This document shows, one piece after another, positions 33,030 through 41,492 of a DNA stretch of 52,995 nucleotides. The number at the start of each line of letters is the position of its first letter. Positions within the stretch are counted from its first letter, which is position 1. Origin of the DNA: Thermodesulfobacteriaceae bacterium UBA6232 (lineage in GTDB: Bacteria > Desulfobacterota > Thermodesulfobacteria > Thermodesulfobacteriales > Thermodesulfobacteriaceae); the NCBI GenBank assembly GCA_002441555.1, contig DJWK01000037.1, forward strand, positions 1-52,995, written 5' to 3'. The notes under the pieces were generated by a model. It worked only from the letters and a program-made list of their open reading frames with translations, was not told the origin of the DNA and did not search any database. The position numbers were made by a program, and so were the translations under genes.

Positions 33030-35307
33030 GATTTTTCTTTTTTTCCCGAAGGGTCTCAAAAATCCGCGTAAAAATTTCAGCTGAGAGAAAATTATTCTTT
33101 AAACCTATGGGAACAAGGATATAAAGATTTTCTTTAGCTCTGGTGAAGGCTACATAAAGTAGATTAAATATCTCAAGGGAATGCTTAATTTTTTCAAAAT
33201 AGTAAATTCTTAAGAGTTCTTCGGAGAATTCTTCTTTTTTGCCTTTATGGACTCCCTTTTCGGTAAAATAAAGTTGAAGCTCAGAGGCATATCCCCTTTG
33301 AGAAAAGTTTAGAGGGATAAGAACATTTTTGAATTCAAGCCCCTTTGAGGCATGAATGGTAAGAATTTTTAAAGGTGCCTCTTCAAGGGATAGCTCTATT
33401 TCTTCTTCAGAGAGTGTGCACCACTCCTTAAGAAAGTCTCTTGCTTCTCCTCCGCGGGCTGTAAAGCTTAAGGCCAAAGTTAAAAATTTGGTTAAATAGG
33501 GTTTTTCTTCTGGAAACCTTTCTTCCAGTCTGAAATAAGAGACAAGAAATCTCAAAAATTGATATAAATTCATGAAGTATCCCTTTTCAAGGGGTTTAAG
33601 GATATGGGATTTGTAAAATTCTTCATAATATAGCTTGAGATATTCCGAAAGAGTTATTGTGCTTTGGCTTTGAATTTTAAAATTTTGATATTTCCTCAAT
33701 ATTTGAAGGCCTTTTTCATCAAAAAATTTAAAAAGGATGGCTGCTAAAGCCACATCGTCTTCAGGATTGAAAAGCAGGTTTAAAAAGGAAATAAGGGAAT
33801 TCACAAGAGATGATTCTTTGAGATTTAAAAAGGAGCTTGCAACAACCTGAAAGCCTTTAGACATAAGATAAGAGGCTGCCTCAGAGACATCTTCATTTTC
33901 TCTAAAAAGAATAGCTGTATCTTCAAGAAGGGAAGAGGCTTTTAATTCCTCAAGAATATTTTCAATTTTCTGTAAGAGGCAGGGCTTGACATCCTTTTGA
34001 GAGGAATTTTCATCAAATTTAAGCCACTCAATGAAAACCTTTCCAGATATATCTCTCACAGCCAATTGCTCAACCTCTGAAAAAAGCTCATCAAATTCTT
34101 CCACAGCCTTTTCAATAAGCTCAGTGGCTTCATCCTTAAAACTTTTACCAAGGGTTATCCTCTTTAAAAGCTCCCTTTTTAATTCAAATTCCTCTCTAAT
34201 AAGATTGAAAAGCTGATTATTGAATTCAACAATACTAAATGAGCTCCGATAGTTGTATTTCAGAGGAATTTCTTTTAAACCGTAATTTTTAAAATTTTCT
34301 TTAATGAGTTTTATTAATCCAGGATCACCTCCTTTCCAGCGATAAATGGTTTGCTTGGTGTCTCCAGCTGCAATAAAAACCCTTCCTTCACTTATTAAGT
34401 TTTCAACAAGGGGATATACGGATAGCCATTGCAATCTATCGGTATCCTGAAATTCGTCAATAATAAAGGCTTTAAGTTCTCCCAGTTTGAGGTAAATCCA
34501 GGGCAAAAACTCTTCCCTCAAAGCCTTAGCAAGTTTTTCTTTCCAGATTCCCATGTAAAGGGTTTTTTCTTGAAAAAGTATTTCCTCAAGCTCTTTTTTA
34601 ATAAAAGTTAAAAAATTATAATAAAAAAACCCTCTCAAAAGAGTTTTATCGTTAATCTCTGAATAATCCTTAAATTGAAGCTTTTGATTATGAGGTATCA
34701 GGAGTTCCTCTTTATAAGTGGATACTTCAACAAGCTTTTTTAATTCAGAAGTTATTTTTTTCTTGATATTTAAGGTGAGCACAGATTCCTGAGTAATGAG
34801 AAAGTTCAAAAATTTTTCTAAAAATTGAAAAATTTCATTATTTTCTTGTGCCTTTTCAAAGACCTTGAGAAGGGCCTTTTCTATATGGGGTTCCTTAAGA
34901 TACCTGCTTATTAAAAACTCAGGAGTTAAATTTAATTCATAGGCAAGACCTCTAAATAGTTTAAAGAGAAAGCTATCAATGGTTTTAACTTCAAGATAAT
35001 CATAATTAAGGAAAATACTTTCAAGAAGTGCTTCCGCCTCCTTTGGGCTAATTCCTGTCTTTTCTGAAAGGTCTTTACCTTTTTCGGTTTCAAGGGCAAT
35101 TTCTTTTAAAAAAGAAATAATTCTTTCTTTCATTTCATAGGCTGCTTTATTGGTAAAAGTGATAGCAAGGATTTTTCTTAAGGCCTCTGGTTCGGTTCCC
35201 AAGGAATAATGCTTTAGTAAGGTTAAATACTTCAAAGAGAGTTGATAGGTTTTTCCTGAGCCAGCACTTGCATGAAAAAGGGTGATGGGTGAAAAAGGTC
35301 TATCCAT
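32974..35307 (-). CDS. UvrD/RecB/AddA-like superfamily 1 helicase without nuclease domain
   Basis: A 777-residue SF1A helicase. The Walker A region HASAGSGKTYQL is of RecB/AddA type. Further motifs are Ia (AITFTNKAAYEMKERI), II (FIIDEFQDTDRLQW), III (FIAAGDTKQTIYRWKGGD), IV (YNYRSS), V (LTIHASKGLEFKNV) and VI (LLYVAFTRAKENLYI). RecB and AddA continue with a PD-(D/E)XK nuclease domain of about 250 residues; here the protein ends about 55 residues after motif VI. It is transcribed alone. Its role is probably DNA break repair with a separately encoded nuclease; no partner is in view. Confidence 0.88.
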   Translation of the reverse strand: MDRPFSPITLFHASAGSGKTYQLSLKYLTLLKHYSLGTEPEALRKILAITFTNKAAYEMKERIISFLKEIALETEKGKDLSEKTGISPKEAEALLESIFLNYDYLEVKTIDSFLFKLFRGLAYELNLTPEFLISRYLKEPHIEKALLKVFEKAQENNEIFQFLEKFLNFLITQESVLTLNIKKKITSELKKLVEVSTYKEELLIPHNQKLQFKDYSEINDKTLLRGFFYYNFLTFIKKELEEILFQEKTLYMGIWKEKLAKALREEFLPWIYLKLGELKAFIIDEFQDTDRLQWLSVYPLVENLISEGRVFIAAGDTKQTIYRWKGGDPGLIKLIKENFKNYGLKEIPLKYNYRSSFSIVEFNNQLFNLIREEFELKRELLKRITLGKSFKDEATELIEKAVEEFDELFSEVEQLAVRDISGKVFIEWLKFDENSSQKDVKPCLLQKIENILEELKASSLLEDTAILFRENEDVSEAASYLMSKGFQVVASSFLNLKESSLVNSLISFLNLLFNPEDDVALAAILFKFFDEKGLQILRKYQNFKIQSQSTITLSEYLKLYYEEFYKSHILKPLEKGYFMNLYQFLRFLVSYFRLEERFPEEKPYLTKFLTLALSFTARGGEARDFLKEWCTLSEEEIELSLEEAPLKILTIHASKGLEFKNVLIPLNFSQRGYASELQLYFTEKGVHKGKKEEFSEELLRIYYFEKIKHSLEIFNLLYVAFTRAKENLYILVPIGLKNNFLSAEIFTRIFETLREKKKNLIEKGYFQERPSVHQNAL

Positions 35308-35426
35308 GTGGGAATCCCTAAAAAATTTTACCTCTTATTTTTTATAATACCAATAGCCTTTGTTTCGCAGAGCTTTGTTTGTTTGCAAGCTTTTGAAGAA
35401 AACAAAAAGGAAACTTATGTATAACA

Positions 35427-35454
35427 TTGACTTTCGAAGCCAATTAAGTATACT
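35427..35454 (+). promoter_or_regulatory. Sigma-70-type promoter for the pilT operon
   Basis: TTGACT, 16 bases, then TATACT. It lies 34 bases before the pilT ATG, which has a GAGGAG site. Confidence 0.7.
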
Positions 35455-35488
35455 AAAATTTTAAAAAAAATAATAATAGAGGAGCATC

Positions 35489-36580
35489 ATGGCAAAGCTT
35501 GACCCTTTTTTTAAATTGATGGTAGATACAGGGGCCTCTGACCTTCATTTATCTGTTGGGAATCCACCTTTAATAAGACTTCACGGAGATCTTCAAAGAA
35601 TTAAATACAAAAATCTTGAAGAAGAAGAGTTAAGGGAAATGCTTTATGAAATAGCCCCTGAGGAGATAATTAAGAAATTTGAAGAAGAGGGAGAGGTAGA
35701 TTTTGGAATAGAAATTCCCGGGCTTGCAAGATTTAGGGTAAATTATTATAAAGAAAGGCGAGGAATTGCGGCAGCTTTTAGAATAATTCCAACCAAAATT
35801 AAAACCGTTGAGGAATTAGGGCTTCCTCCTATATTGAATAAACTTGCCCTTCTTCCCAAGGGTCTTGTTCTTGTCACTGGTCCAACAGGGTCTGGAAAAT
35901 CAACCACCCTTGCTGCCATGATTGATTATGCCAATCGTATGCGCTATGACCACATTATTACTATTGAGGATCCCATTGAGTTTGTTCATGAGTCTAAAAA
36001 TTGCTTAGTCAATCAAAGGGAACTTGGAACTCACACGAAAAGCTTTGCCAATGCCTTAAGAGCAGCCTTAAGAGAAGACCCGGATATTATCCTTGTTGGA
36101 GAAATGAGAGACAGAGAAACCATTGCTCTTGCTATTGAGGCCACCTTAACGGGACACCTTGTTCTTTCAACTCTTCATACTATTTCTGCTGCCCAAACCA
36201 TAAACCGTATTATTGATGTCTTTCCTGCCGATGAACAGGCCCAGATAAGAACCACCCTTTCTGAGGCCATAAGAGCAGTTATTTCTCAGACCATGTTTAA
36301 AAGAATAGATAGACCAGGAAGAATTGTCGCCCTTGAGATCCTGATTGCAACCCCTGCTGTTAGAAACCTCATAAGAGAGGGGAAAATTCACCAGATTCCC
36401 TCTATGATTCAAACCGGTAAAAAATACGGTATGATGAGTCTTGATGACTGCATTATGGAATATCTTAACAAGGGATATATAAGCCCTGAAGAGGCCTTTA
36501 TAAAGGCCGTGGATAAGACGAGATTTTTACCCTTTGTTAAAAATAAAGAAGCCATAGATTTTACCGAGCTTCCAGGTTAA
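35489..36580 (+). CDS. pilT: Type IV pilus retraction ATPase PilT
   Basis: Hexameric motor that disassembles type IV pili, driving twitching and DNA uptake. The 363-residue protein has an N-terminal PAS-like domain (GASDLHLSVGNPP), Walker A GPTGSGKSTT near residue 129, an Asp box and Walker B (PDIILVGEMRDRET). The HLVLSTLHT His box follows, as does the PilT-specific AIRNLIRE-like motif (AVRNLIREGK). It is first in the operon with a second PilT-type ATPase and galU. Confidence 0.95.
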   Translation: MAKLDPFFKLMVDTGASDLHLSVGNPPLIRLHGDLQRIKYKNLEEEELREMLYEIAPEEIIKKFEEEGEVDFGIEIPGLARFRVNYYKERRGIAAAFRIIPTKIKTVEELGLPPILNKLALLPKGLVLVTGPTGSGKSTTLAAMIDYANRMRYDHIITIEDPIEFVHESKNCLVNQRELGTHTKSFANALRAALREDPDIILVGEMRDRETIALAIEATLTGHLVLSTLHTISAAQTINRIIDVFPADEQAQIRTTLSEAIRAVISQTMFKRIDRPGRIVALEILIATPAVRNLIREGKIHQIPSMIQTGKKYGMMSLDDCIMEYLNKGYISPEEAFIKAVDKTRFLPFVKNKEAIDFTELPG

Positions 36581-36583
36581 AAA

Positions 36584-37747
36584 ATGCTTACTGAGGCTGA
36601 AATAAAAGACATAATTGCTAAACTTGCCTTTCATGAGCCTGGAATTTCTGATGTTTTTATTCTTTCGGGCTATCCCTTTCAAATCATGGTTTATGGAAGG
36701 ATGAAAAATGTTTTCCTTTCTGATTATCCCGTTGAGAAGCTCACCCCTTTTCAGGTTGAAGAAATAGCCTTTTCAATGTTAAGAGACAAACCTCATCTTT
36801 TCAGAAAGCTTCTTAAAGATGGATATGCAGATTTTTCCTTTTTCCTCGATGATGAAACCCGCTTTAGAGTAAATGTTTTTTCCCGACAGAAAACCTATAA
36901 CATTGTAATGAGAAAGCTTGAAAGCAAGATTAAAACCATTGAAGAGCTTAATCTCCCCAAGGTATTTTACAAGATTGCTAAAGAAAAATATGGCATTGTT
37001 CTGGTAACAGGAGCAACAGGCCAGGGTAAAACCACCACTCTTGCAGCGATTCTTCATGAAATTAATAAAAATGAAGCAGTGCATATTTTGACCTTAGAAG
37101 ATCCTGTGGAATATATCCATAAACCCATTAAAGCAACCATAAATCAAAGGGAGCTTGGAACGGACTTTTCAAGCTTTGCAGAGGGATTGAGGGCGGCTCT
37201 TCGTGAGGCTCCTCATGTGATATTAGTTGGTGAAATCCGTGATAGGGAAACCATGGATATTGCACTAACCGCTGCAGAAACTGGTCATCTTGTTTTTTCT
37301 ACTCTTCACACCATCGGTGCCTCCCAGACTATAAATAGAATTATCGGATTCTACAGTAAGGAAGAGGAAAGTCAAATAAGGCAGCGTCTTGCATCAGCAC
37401 TGAGATGGGTAATTGGTCAAAAACTTTTACCTAAAGTTGGAGGAGGCAGAGTGGCCGTCTTTGATATCCTTTATAACAACCTTCGTGCAAGGGAAATTAT
37501 TCTTTCTGGAGAGTCAGAAGGAAGAACCTTTTATGATGTTATGACCCAGGGCGGGCCCTTTGGTATGCAAACCTTTGATCAGAATCTCATTGAACTCTAC
37601 AAACAGGGGTTAATAGAAGAGGATATGGCCTATTATCATTCCATAAGAAAGGACATAGTGGGAAGACAAATTGAATTAATTAAAAAGGAAAGATCAAGGG
37701 AAGAGCCACCTATAAATCTTGAAATAGTTGGAAAGGGCGTAAAATGA
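36584..37747 (+). CDS. PilT/PilU-type pilus ATPase (second paralog)
   Basis: A 387-residue paralog of the preceding gene, 3 bases downstream. Walker A is GATGQGKTTT near residue 144, Walker B is PHVILVGEIRDRET, and the His box is TGHLVFSTLHT. The AIRNLIRE motif is replaced by RAREIILSGESEGRTF, as in PilU-like proteins. PilU works with PilT and lacks full independent retraction activity. The N-terminus differs from PilT (DVFILSGYPFQIMVYGR). Confidence 0.88.
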   Translation: MLTEAEIKDIIAKLAFHEPGISDVFILSGYPFQIMVYGRMKNVFLSDYPVEKLTPFQVEEIAFSMLRDKPHLFRKLLKDGYADFSFFLDDETRFRVNVFSRQKTYNIVMRKLESKIKTIEELNLPKVFYKIAKEKYGIVLVTGATGQGKTTTLAAILHEINKNEAVHILTLEDPVEYIHKPIKATINQRELGTDFSSFAEGLRAALREAPHVILVGEIRDRETMDIALTAAETGHLVFSTLHTIGASQTINRIIGFYSKEEESQIRQRLASALRWVIGQKLLPKVGGGRVAVFDILYNNLRAREIILSGESEGRTFYDVMTQGGPFGMQTFDQNLIELYKQGLIEEDMAYYHSIRKDIVGRQIELIKKERSREEPPINLEIVGKGVK

Positions 37748-38199
37748 CCTTAGAACTTAAAGATTTGCTTTTGGAAAAACCAGTTAGCCTTATCTATTGG
37801 GAACTTGCTGGGGATTTCAATAAGTTTTTTTCTTTTCTTGAAAGAGATACCGAATTAAGGTCTCTAAAGGCTCTTGAGGAAATTTATCATTGGTTAAATG
37901 CGGTTGAGATTAAAAATTTTATTTCTGGAGTTAAAAATGTTGAAAAAATAAAGGAAATAAATGAAGTTTTAAAAAAATTACCTATTGAAAAGAGAAGAGA
38001 AATATTTGTAATTTTGGTCTCCCCTGAGTTAAAAACGCTTGATACAAGAGAAAGTTTTTTATATTCTGCCAATCTTGTGGTTAATGATAAAGATCTTTCG
38101 GAGATGGAAAGAATTTACGAGAAGGCCAAGATTTTTTGGTTGAATTTATATAAACCCTTTTATCAGATCTGGGAAAGAATCTTAAAGGAGGAGTGGTAA
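37744..38199 (+). CDS. Hypothetical protein in the pilT-pilU-galU operon
   Basis: I do not recognise this 151-residue protein. It is predicted to be cytoplasmic and mostly helical, with no signal peptide, no membrane segment, no Cys and several Trp and Tyr residues near the C-terminus (FWLNLYKPFYQIWERI). Its ATG overlaps the PilU-like stop (ATGA), and galU starts the base after its own stop. This strict coupling suggests it acts with the pilus ATPases. Confidence 0.7.
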   Translation: MTLELKDLLLEKPVSLIYWELAGDFNKFFSFLERDTELRSLKALEEIYHWLNAVEIKNFISGVKNVEKIKEINEVLKKLPIEKRREIFVILVSPELKTLDTRESFLYSANLVVNDKDLSEMERIYEKAKIFWLNLYKPFYQIWERILKEEW

Positions 38200-39075
38200 G
38201 TGATAAGAAAGGCTGTTTTTCCGGTTGCAGGCTTTGGAACAAGGATGCTTCCTGTAACCAAGGCTGTGCCTAAAGAACTTCTTCCCATAATTAATCGTCC
38301 TGCCATTGAATATGTGGTGGATGAGGCTTTGGAGTCTGGCTTTGATAGTCTTATTTTTGTTATTTCCTACGGAAAGGAAGCCATCCTTGATTACTTTGAT
38401 GTGGATTTGGGTTTGAAGGCCTTGCTTTTTGATAGAAAAAAAGAGGCTTTACTTAAAATGGTAGAAGAAATAGAAAAAAAGGTAAAAACCTTAAGTTCTG
38501 TAAGACAAAAAGTGCCAGAGGGGCTTGGCCATGCAGTGCTTGTTGCGGAAAGACTTGTGGGAAAGGAACCCTTTGCAGTGCTTCTTGGAGACGATCTTGT
38601 TGATGCCGAAGAGCCCTGTCTTAAACAGATGAAAGAGAGATATATAGAGCTTTCCTCCCAGGTTGAAAATCACAGTATAATTGCCCTTGAAGAGGTCCCA
38701 ATGGAAGAGGTTTCAAAATACGGTATCATTGAGGGAGAAAGAATCTCCGAAAATCTTATAAAAATCAAGAGAGTTGTTGAGAAACCCGCTCCAGAAGAAG
38801 CCCCTTCAAATCTTGCTATAATTGGAAGATATATCTTTGATTCTGTCCTATTTGAATATTTAAAAAGGATTCCCAAAAGAGGAGGGGAATATCAGTTAAC
38901 GGATGCCATTCAGCTTATGATTGATGCGGGGTATCCTGTTTACGGTTATTTTTTCAAAGGTAAACGCCTTGATACCGGAAATCCCAAAGGTTATTTTAAA
39001 GCTATCCTTCATTATGCCTCAAAAGATCAAGAATTGAAAGAAATATTAAGGGCTTTCCTTAAAGAGCTTAAATAA
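38200..39075 (+). CDS. galU: UTP-glucose-1-phosphate uridylyltransferase
   Basis: Makes UDP-glucose from UTP and glucose-1-phosphate for surface polysaccharides. The 291-residue protein starts with FPVAGFGTRMLPVTKAVPKE, followed by INRPAIEYVVDEA. It has PEGLGHAVLVA and the LLGDDLVD site, the VEKPAPEEAPSNLAIIGRY segment, and LDTGNPKGY at the C-terminus. Length is normal. It starts with GTG immediately after the upstream stop. Confidence 0.96.
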   Translation: MIRKAVFPVAGFGTRMLPVTKAVPKELLPIINRPAIEYVVDEALESGFDSLIFVISYGKEAILDYFDVDLGLKALLFDRKKEALLKMVEEIEKKVKTLSSVRQKVPEGLGHAVLVAERLVGKEPFAVLLGDDLVDAEEPCLKQMKERYIELSSQVENHSIIALEEVPMEEVSKYGIIEGERISENLIKIKRVVEKPAPEEAPSNLAIIGRYIFDSVLFEYLKRIPKRGGEYQLTDAIQLMIDAGYPVYGYFFKGKRLDTGNPKGYFKAILHYASKDQELKEILRAFLKELK

Positions 39076-39087
39076 TTAGAAACTTTA

Positions 39088-41436
39088 ATGTATCTCCTTG
39101 AGGTTGCCCTTCCCCTTCCGCTTTTTAAAAACTTTCACTATTTAAGTTCTCAATATGTTATTCCTGGAGCAAGGGTGGTTGTTCCCTTTGGATCCCAAAA
39201 ATTAGTTGGCATTGTCTGGAATGTTGAGGAGGCAGCTGCTGAAAAGCTTGATCCAAAAATAGAATATAAGGAAATTGATGAGGTCTTGGATCCCTTGCCC
39301 CTTTATCCTCAAAAATTTTTTCCTTTCTTGGAGTGGGTTTCAAAATATTATTTTTCTCCTCTGGGAATAGTTTTAAAAACAGCCCTTCCTTCAGGGGTAT
39401 TTAAAATCCCTGAAAGAAGAATTTTTTTAACCTCTGAAGGGGAAAAAGCTTTAAAAAAGGGGGTTCTTCCTGAAGCCTTTACGGCCCTTCTTGAGAATAA
39501 AAAATGTGTAAGCCTTAAGAATTTTACTAAAAAGTATAAAATTCCCACAAGAAAAATAAAGGAATGGGTTAGACTTGGGTTGCTTGATTTAAAGGTTGTC
39601 ATTCCTCAGGTTCGTGTGCCTGTTGAAGTTTTTTATAGATTAAAAAGACCTCTTAAGGGAGACCTTAAGGAAAAACTTGAGCCTCTATTTTTGGAGAGTG
39701 AGGAGGTCCCTGAAAGAACTTTAAAAGAGAGCATTTCTTTAAAAAAACTGAGGAAATTAATTGAAGAAGGGGTGCTTGAAAAGATTGAAATTCCTAAGAC
39801 AAGAAGGATTATCATCCCTACAGAGGTTTTAAAGGATTATGAACTAACCTCCAAGCAAAAGAGTGTTTTTAATCAATTGGTCTTAGCTTTAAAAGAAGGC
39901 AGGTTTAAGCCCTTTTTACTCTACGGTGTTACTGGGTCAGGAAAGTCCTTAATTTATCTTGAACTTATAAAGGAGGCCTTAAAGGAGGGGAAAAGGGTCT
40001 TATTTTTGCTTCCTGAAATTGCTTTAACCCATTTTATTGAGAAGGTATTATATCAGCATTTTAAAGAGCGTTTGGCTCTTCTTCACAGTGCTCTTACCCC
40101 TCAACAACGACTTTCTGAATGGATGAAGGTCCTTGATGGAAGGGCAGATATTATAATTGGCACAAGGTCTTCAGTTTTTGCCCCTGTGGAGAACCTTGGA
40201 CTCATTATCGTTGATGAGGAACATGACCCTTCCTATAAAGAGGAAAATCTTCCCTGTAAGTATCATGCAAGGGATCTTGCCTTGGTGAAAGGAAAGATGG
40301 AAGGAGCTCTTGTTCTTCTCGGTTCAGCAACCCCAAGTATAAAATCCTATTATTTTGCTAAAACAGGCAAATATCACCTTCTTACCCTTACAGAAAGACC
40401 CTTTGTTAACATGCCAGAGGTTAAACTGGTTCTTTACAAAAAGGGAGGGATTATTACAAAGGAGGTAAAAAAAGAAGTAGAAAAGACTTTACATAAAGGG
40501 AGATCTGTCTTTGTATATTTAAATAGAAGAGGATATGCCCCCCTTGTTAAGTGTGAGGAGTGTGGCTTTGTCTGGGAATGCCCGAATTGCGGAATCTCCC
40601 TTACCTATCATAAAGATGAGGATGCCATCCTTTGTCATTACTGTTCCTTTTCTTTGAATGTGAAAATTCTTTGTCCTCAGTGTAAAAGAGGAAAATGGAA
40701 ATTTTTAAGATTCGGGACAGAGCGTATTGAGGAGATTCTTAAAAGCGAATTTCCAGGGGTTGAAGTGGTGAGATTTGACAGAGATAGTGTAAGTTCTGAA
40801 AAGAGGCTTTCTGAGCTTTTTGAAAAGCTTTATACTCCCTTTCCTAAAATTATTGTTGGGACTCAAATGGGAGTTCATGGGCATAATTTCCCACAGGTTA
40901 ATCTTGTAGTTGTTTTAAGGGCTGAAGAGGGGCTCTTTCTCCCTCATTATAAAGCCAGTGAAAGAACCTTTCAGCTTTTGCTTCAAGCTGAAGGTAGAGC
41001 AGGAAGAAAAGATGAAAGAGGTAGTGTTTTAATTCAAACTTCCCTTCCAGAACATTATGTAATTACTAAGGCTCTATCTCAAGATTATGAAGGATTTTTC
41101 TATGAGGAGCTTTTGCAAAGGAAGAAATATGGCTTTCCTCCCTTTAAAAAACTTGCAGTGATTCGTTTTGAGGGAGTAAATGAGGAAAAAATAAAAGAAA
41201 GGGCTATAAAGGTAAAAGAAAAAATGGAAGAGATTAAATTGGCAAAAAAATTTGCCCTTGAGATACTTGGGCCTTCACCCTGTCCAATTAGAAAATTAAG
41301 GGGACTTTATCGCTGGCAGATTCTCATAAAGGGAGATACCTCCAAAGAAATTCACGCTGTTTTAGAGCCCATTAAAGAAGAAAAATATACAGGGATAAAA
41401 ATGGAAATTGATGTAGATCCAGAGGATTTGTTATAA
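39088..41436 (+). CDS. priA: Primosomal protein N' (replication restart helicase PriA)
   Basis: Recognises stalled forks and reloads the replicative helicase. The 782-residue protein has an N-terminal DNA-binding domain. Helicase motifs follow: LYGVTGSGKSLIYLE (Walker A, near residue 280), VDEEHDPSYKEE (DEEH, motif II), LLGSATPS, and QAEGRAGRKDERG (motif VI). Eight cysteines near residues 487-530, in CEECGFVWECPNC and CHYCSFSLN and CPQC, form the expected two zinc sites. Follows galU by 12 bases. Confidence 0.97.
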   Translation: MYLLEVALPLPLFKNFHYLSSQYVIPGARVVVPFGSQKLVGIVWNVEEAAAEKLDPKIEYKEIDEVLDPLPLYPQKFFPFLEWVSKYYFSPLGIVLKTALPSGVFKIPERRIFLTSEGEKALKKGVLPEAFTALLENKKCVSLKNFTKKYKIPTRKIKEWVRLGLLDLKVVIPQVRVPVEVFYRLKRPLKGDLKEKLEPLFLESEEVPERTLKESISLKKLRKLIEEGVLEKIEIPKTRRIIIPTEVLKDYELTSKQKSVFNQLVLALKEGRFKPFLLYGVTGSGKSLIYLELIKEALKEGKRVLFLLPEIALTHFIEKVLYQHFKERLALLHSALTPQQRLSEWMKVLDGRADIIIGTRSSVFAPVENLGLIIVDEEHDPSYKEENLPCKYHARDLALVKGKMEGALVLLGSATPSIKSYYFAKTGKYHLLTLTERPFVNMPEVKLVLYKKGGIITKEVKKEVEKTLHKGRSVFVYLNRRGYAPLVKCEECGFVWECPNCGISLTYHKDEDAILCHYCSFSLNVKILCPQCKRGKWKFLRFGTERIEEILKSEFPGVEVVRFDRDSVSSEKRLSELFEKLYTPFPKIIVGTQMGVHGHNFPQVNLVVVLRAEEGLFLPHYKASERTFQLLLQAEGRAGRKDERGSVLIQTSLPEHYVITKALSQDYEGFFYEELLQRKKYGFPPFKKLAVIRFEGVNEEKIKERAIKVKEKMEEIKLAKKFALEILGPSPCPIRKLRGLYRWQILIKGDTSKEIHAVLEPIKEEKYTGIKMEIDVDPEDLL

Positions 41437-41450
41437 TAAAATTTAAAGTC

Positions 41451-41478
41451 TTTACTTTTTTAGAATAGAGCTTATATT
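41451..41478 (+). promoter_or_regulatory. Candidate sigma-70-type promoter for the ClpX-like operon
   Basis: TTTACT, 16 bases, then TATATT. Transcription would start within about 8 bases of the ATG at 41493. The only ribosome-binding-like sequence (AAGG) is 2 bases from the ATG, so the message may be nearly leaderless. Confidence 0.45.
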
Positions 41479-41492
41479 GAATTTTCAAGGTT

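Noticed and set aside
36584..37747. Possibility that the second pilus ATPase is an assembly motor (PilB).
   Set aside because: It has the short PilT-type architecture and lacks the long N-terminal domain and tetracysteine motif of PilB.
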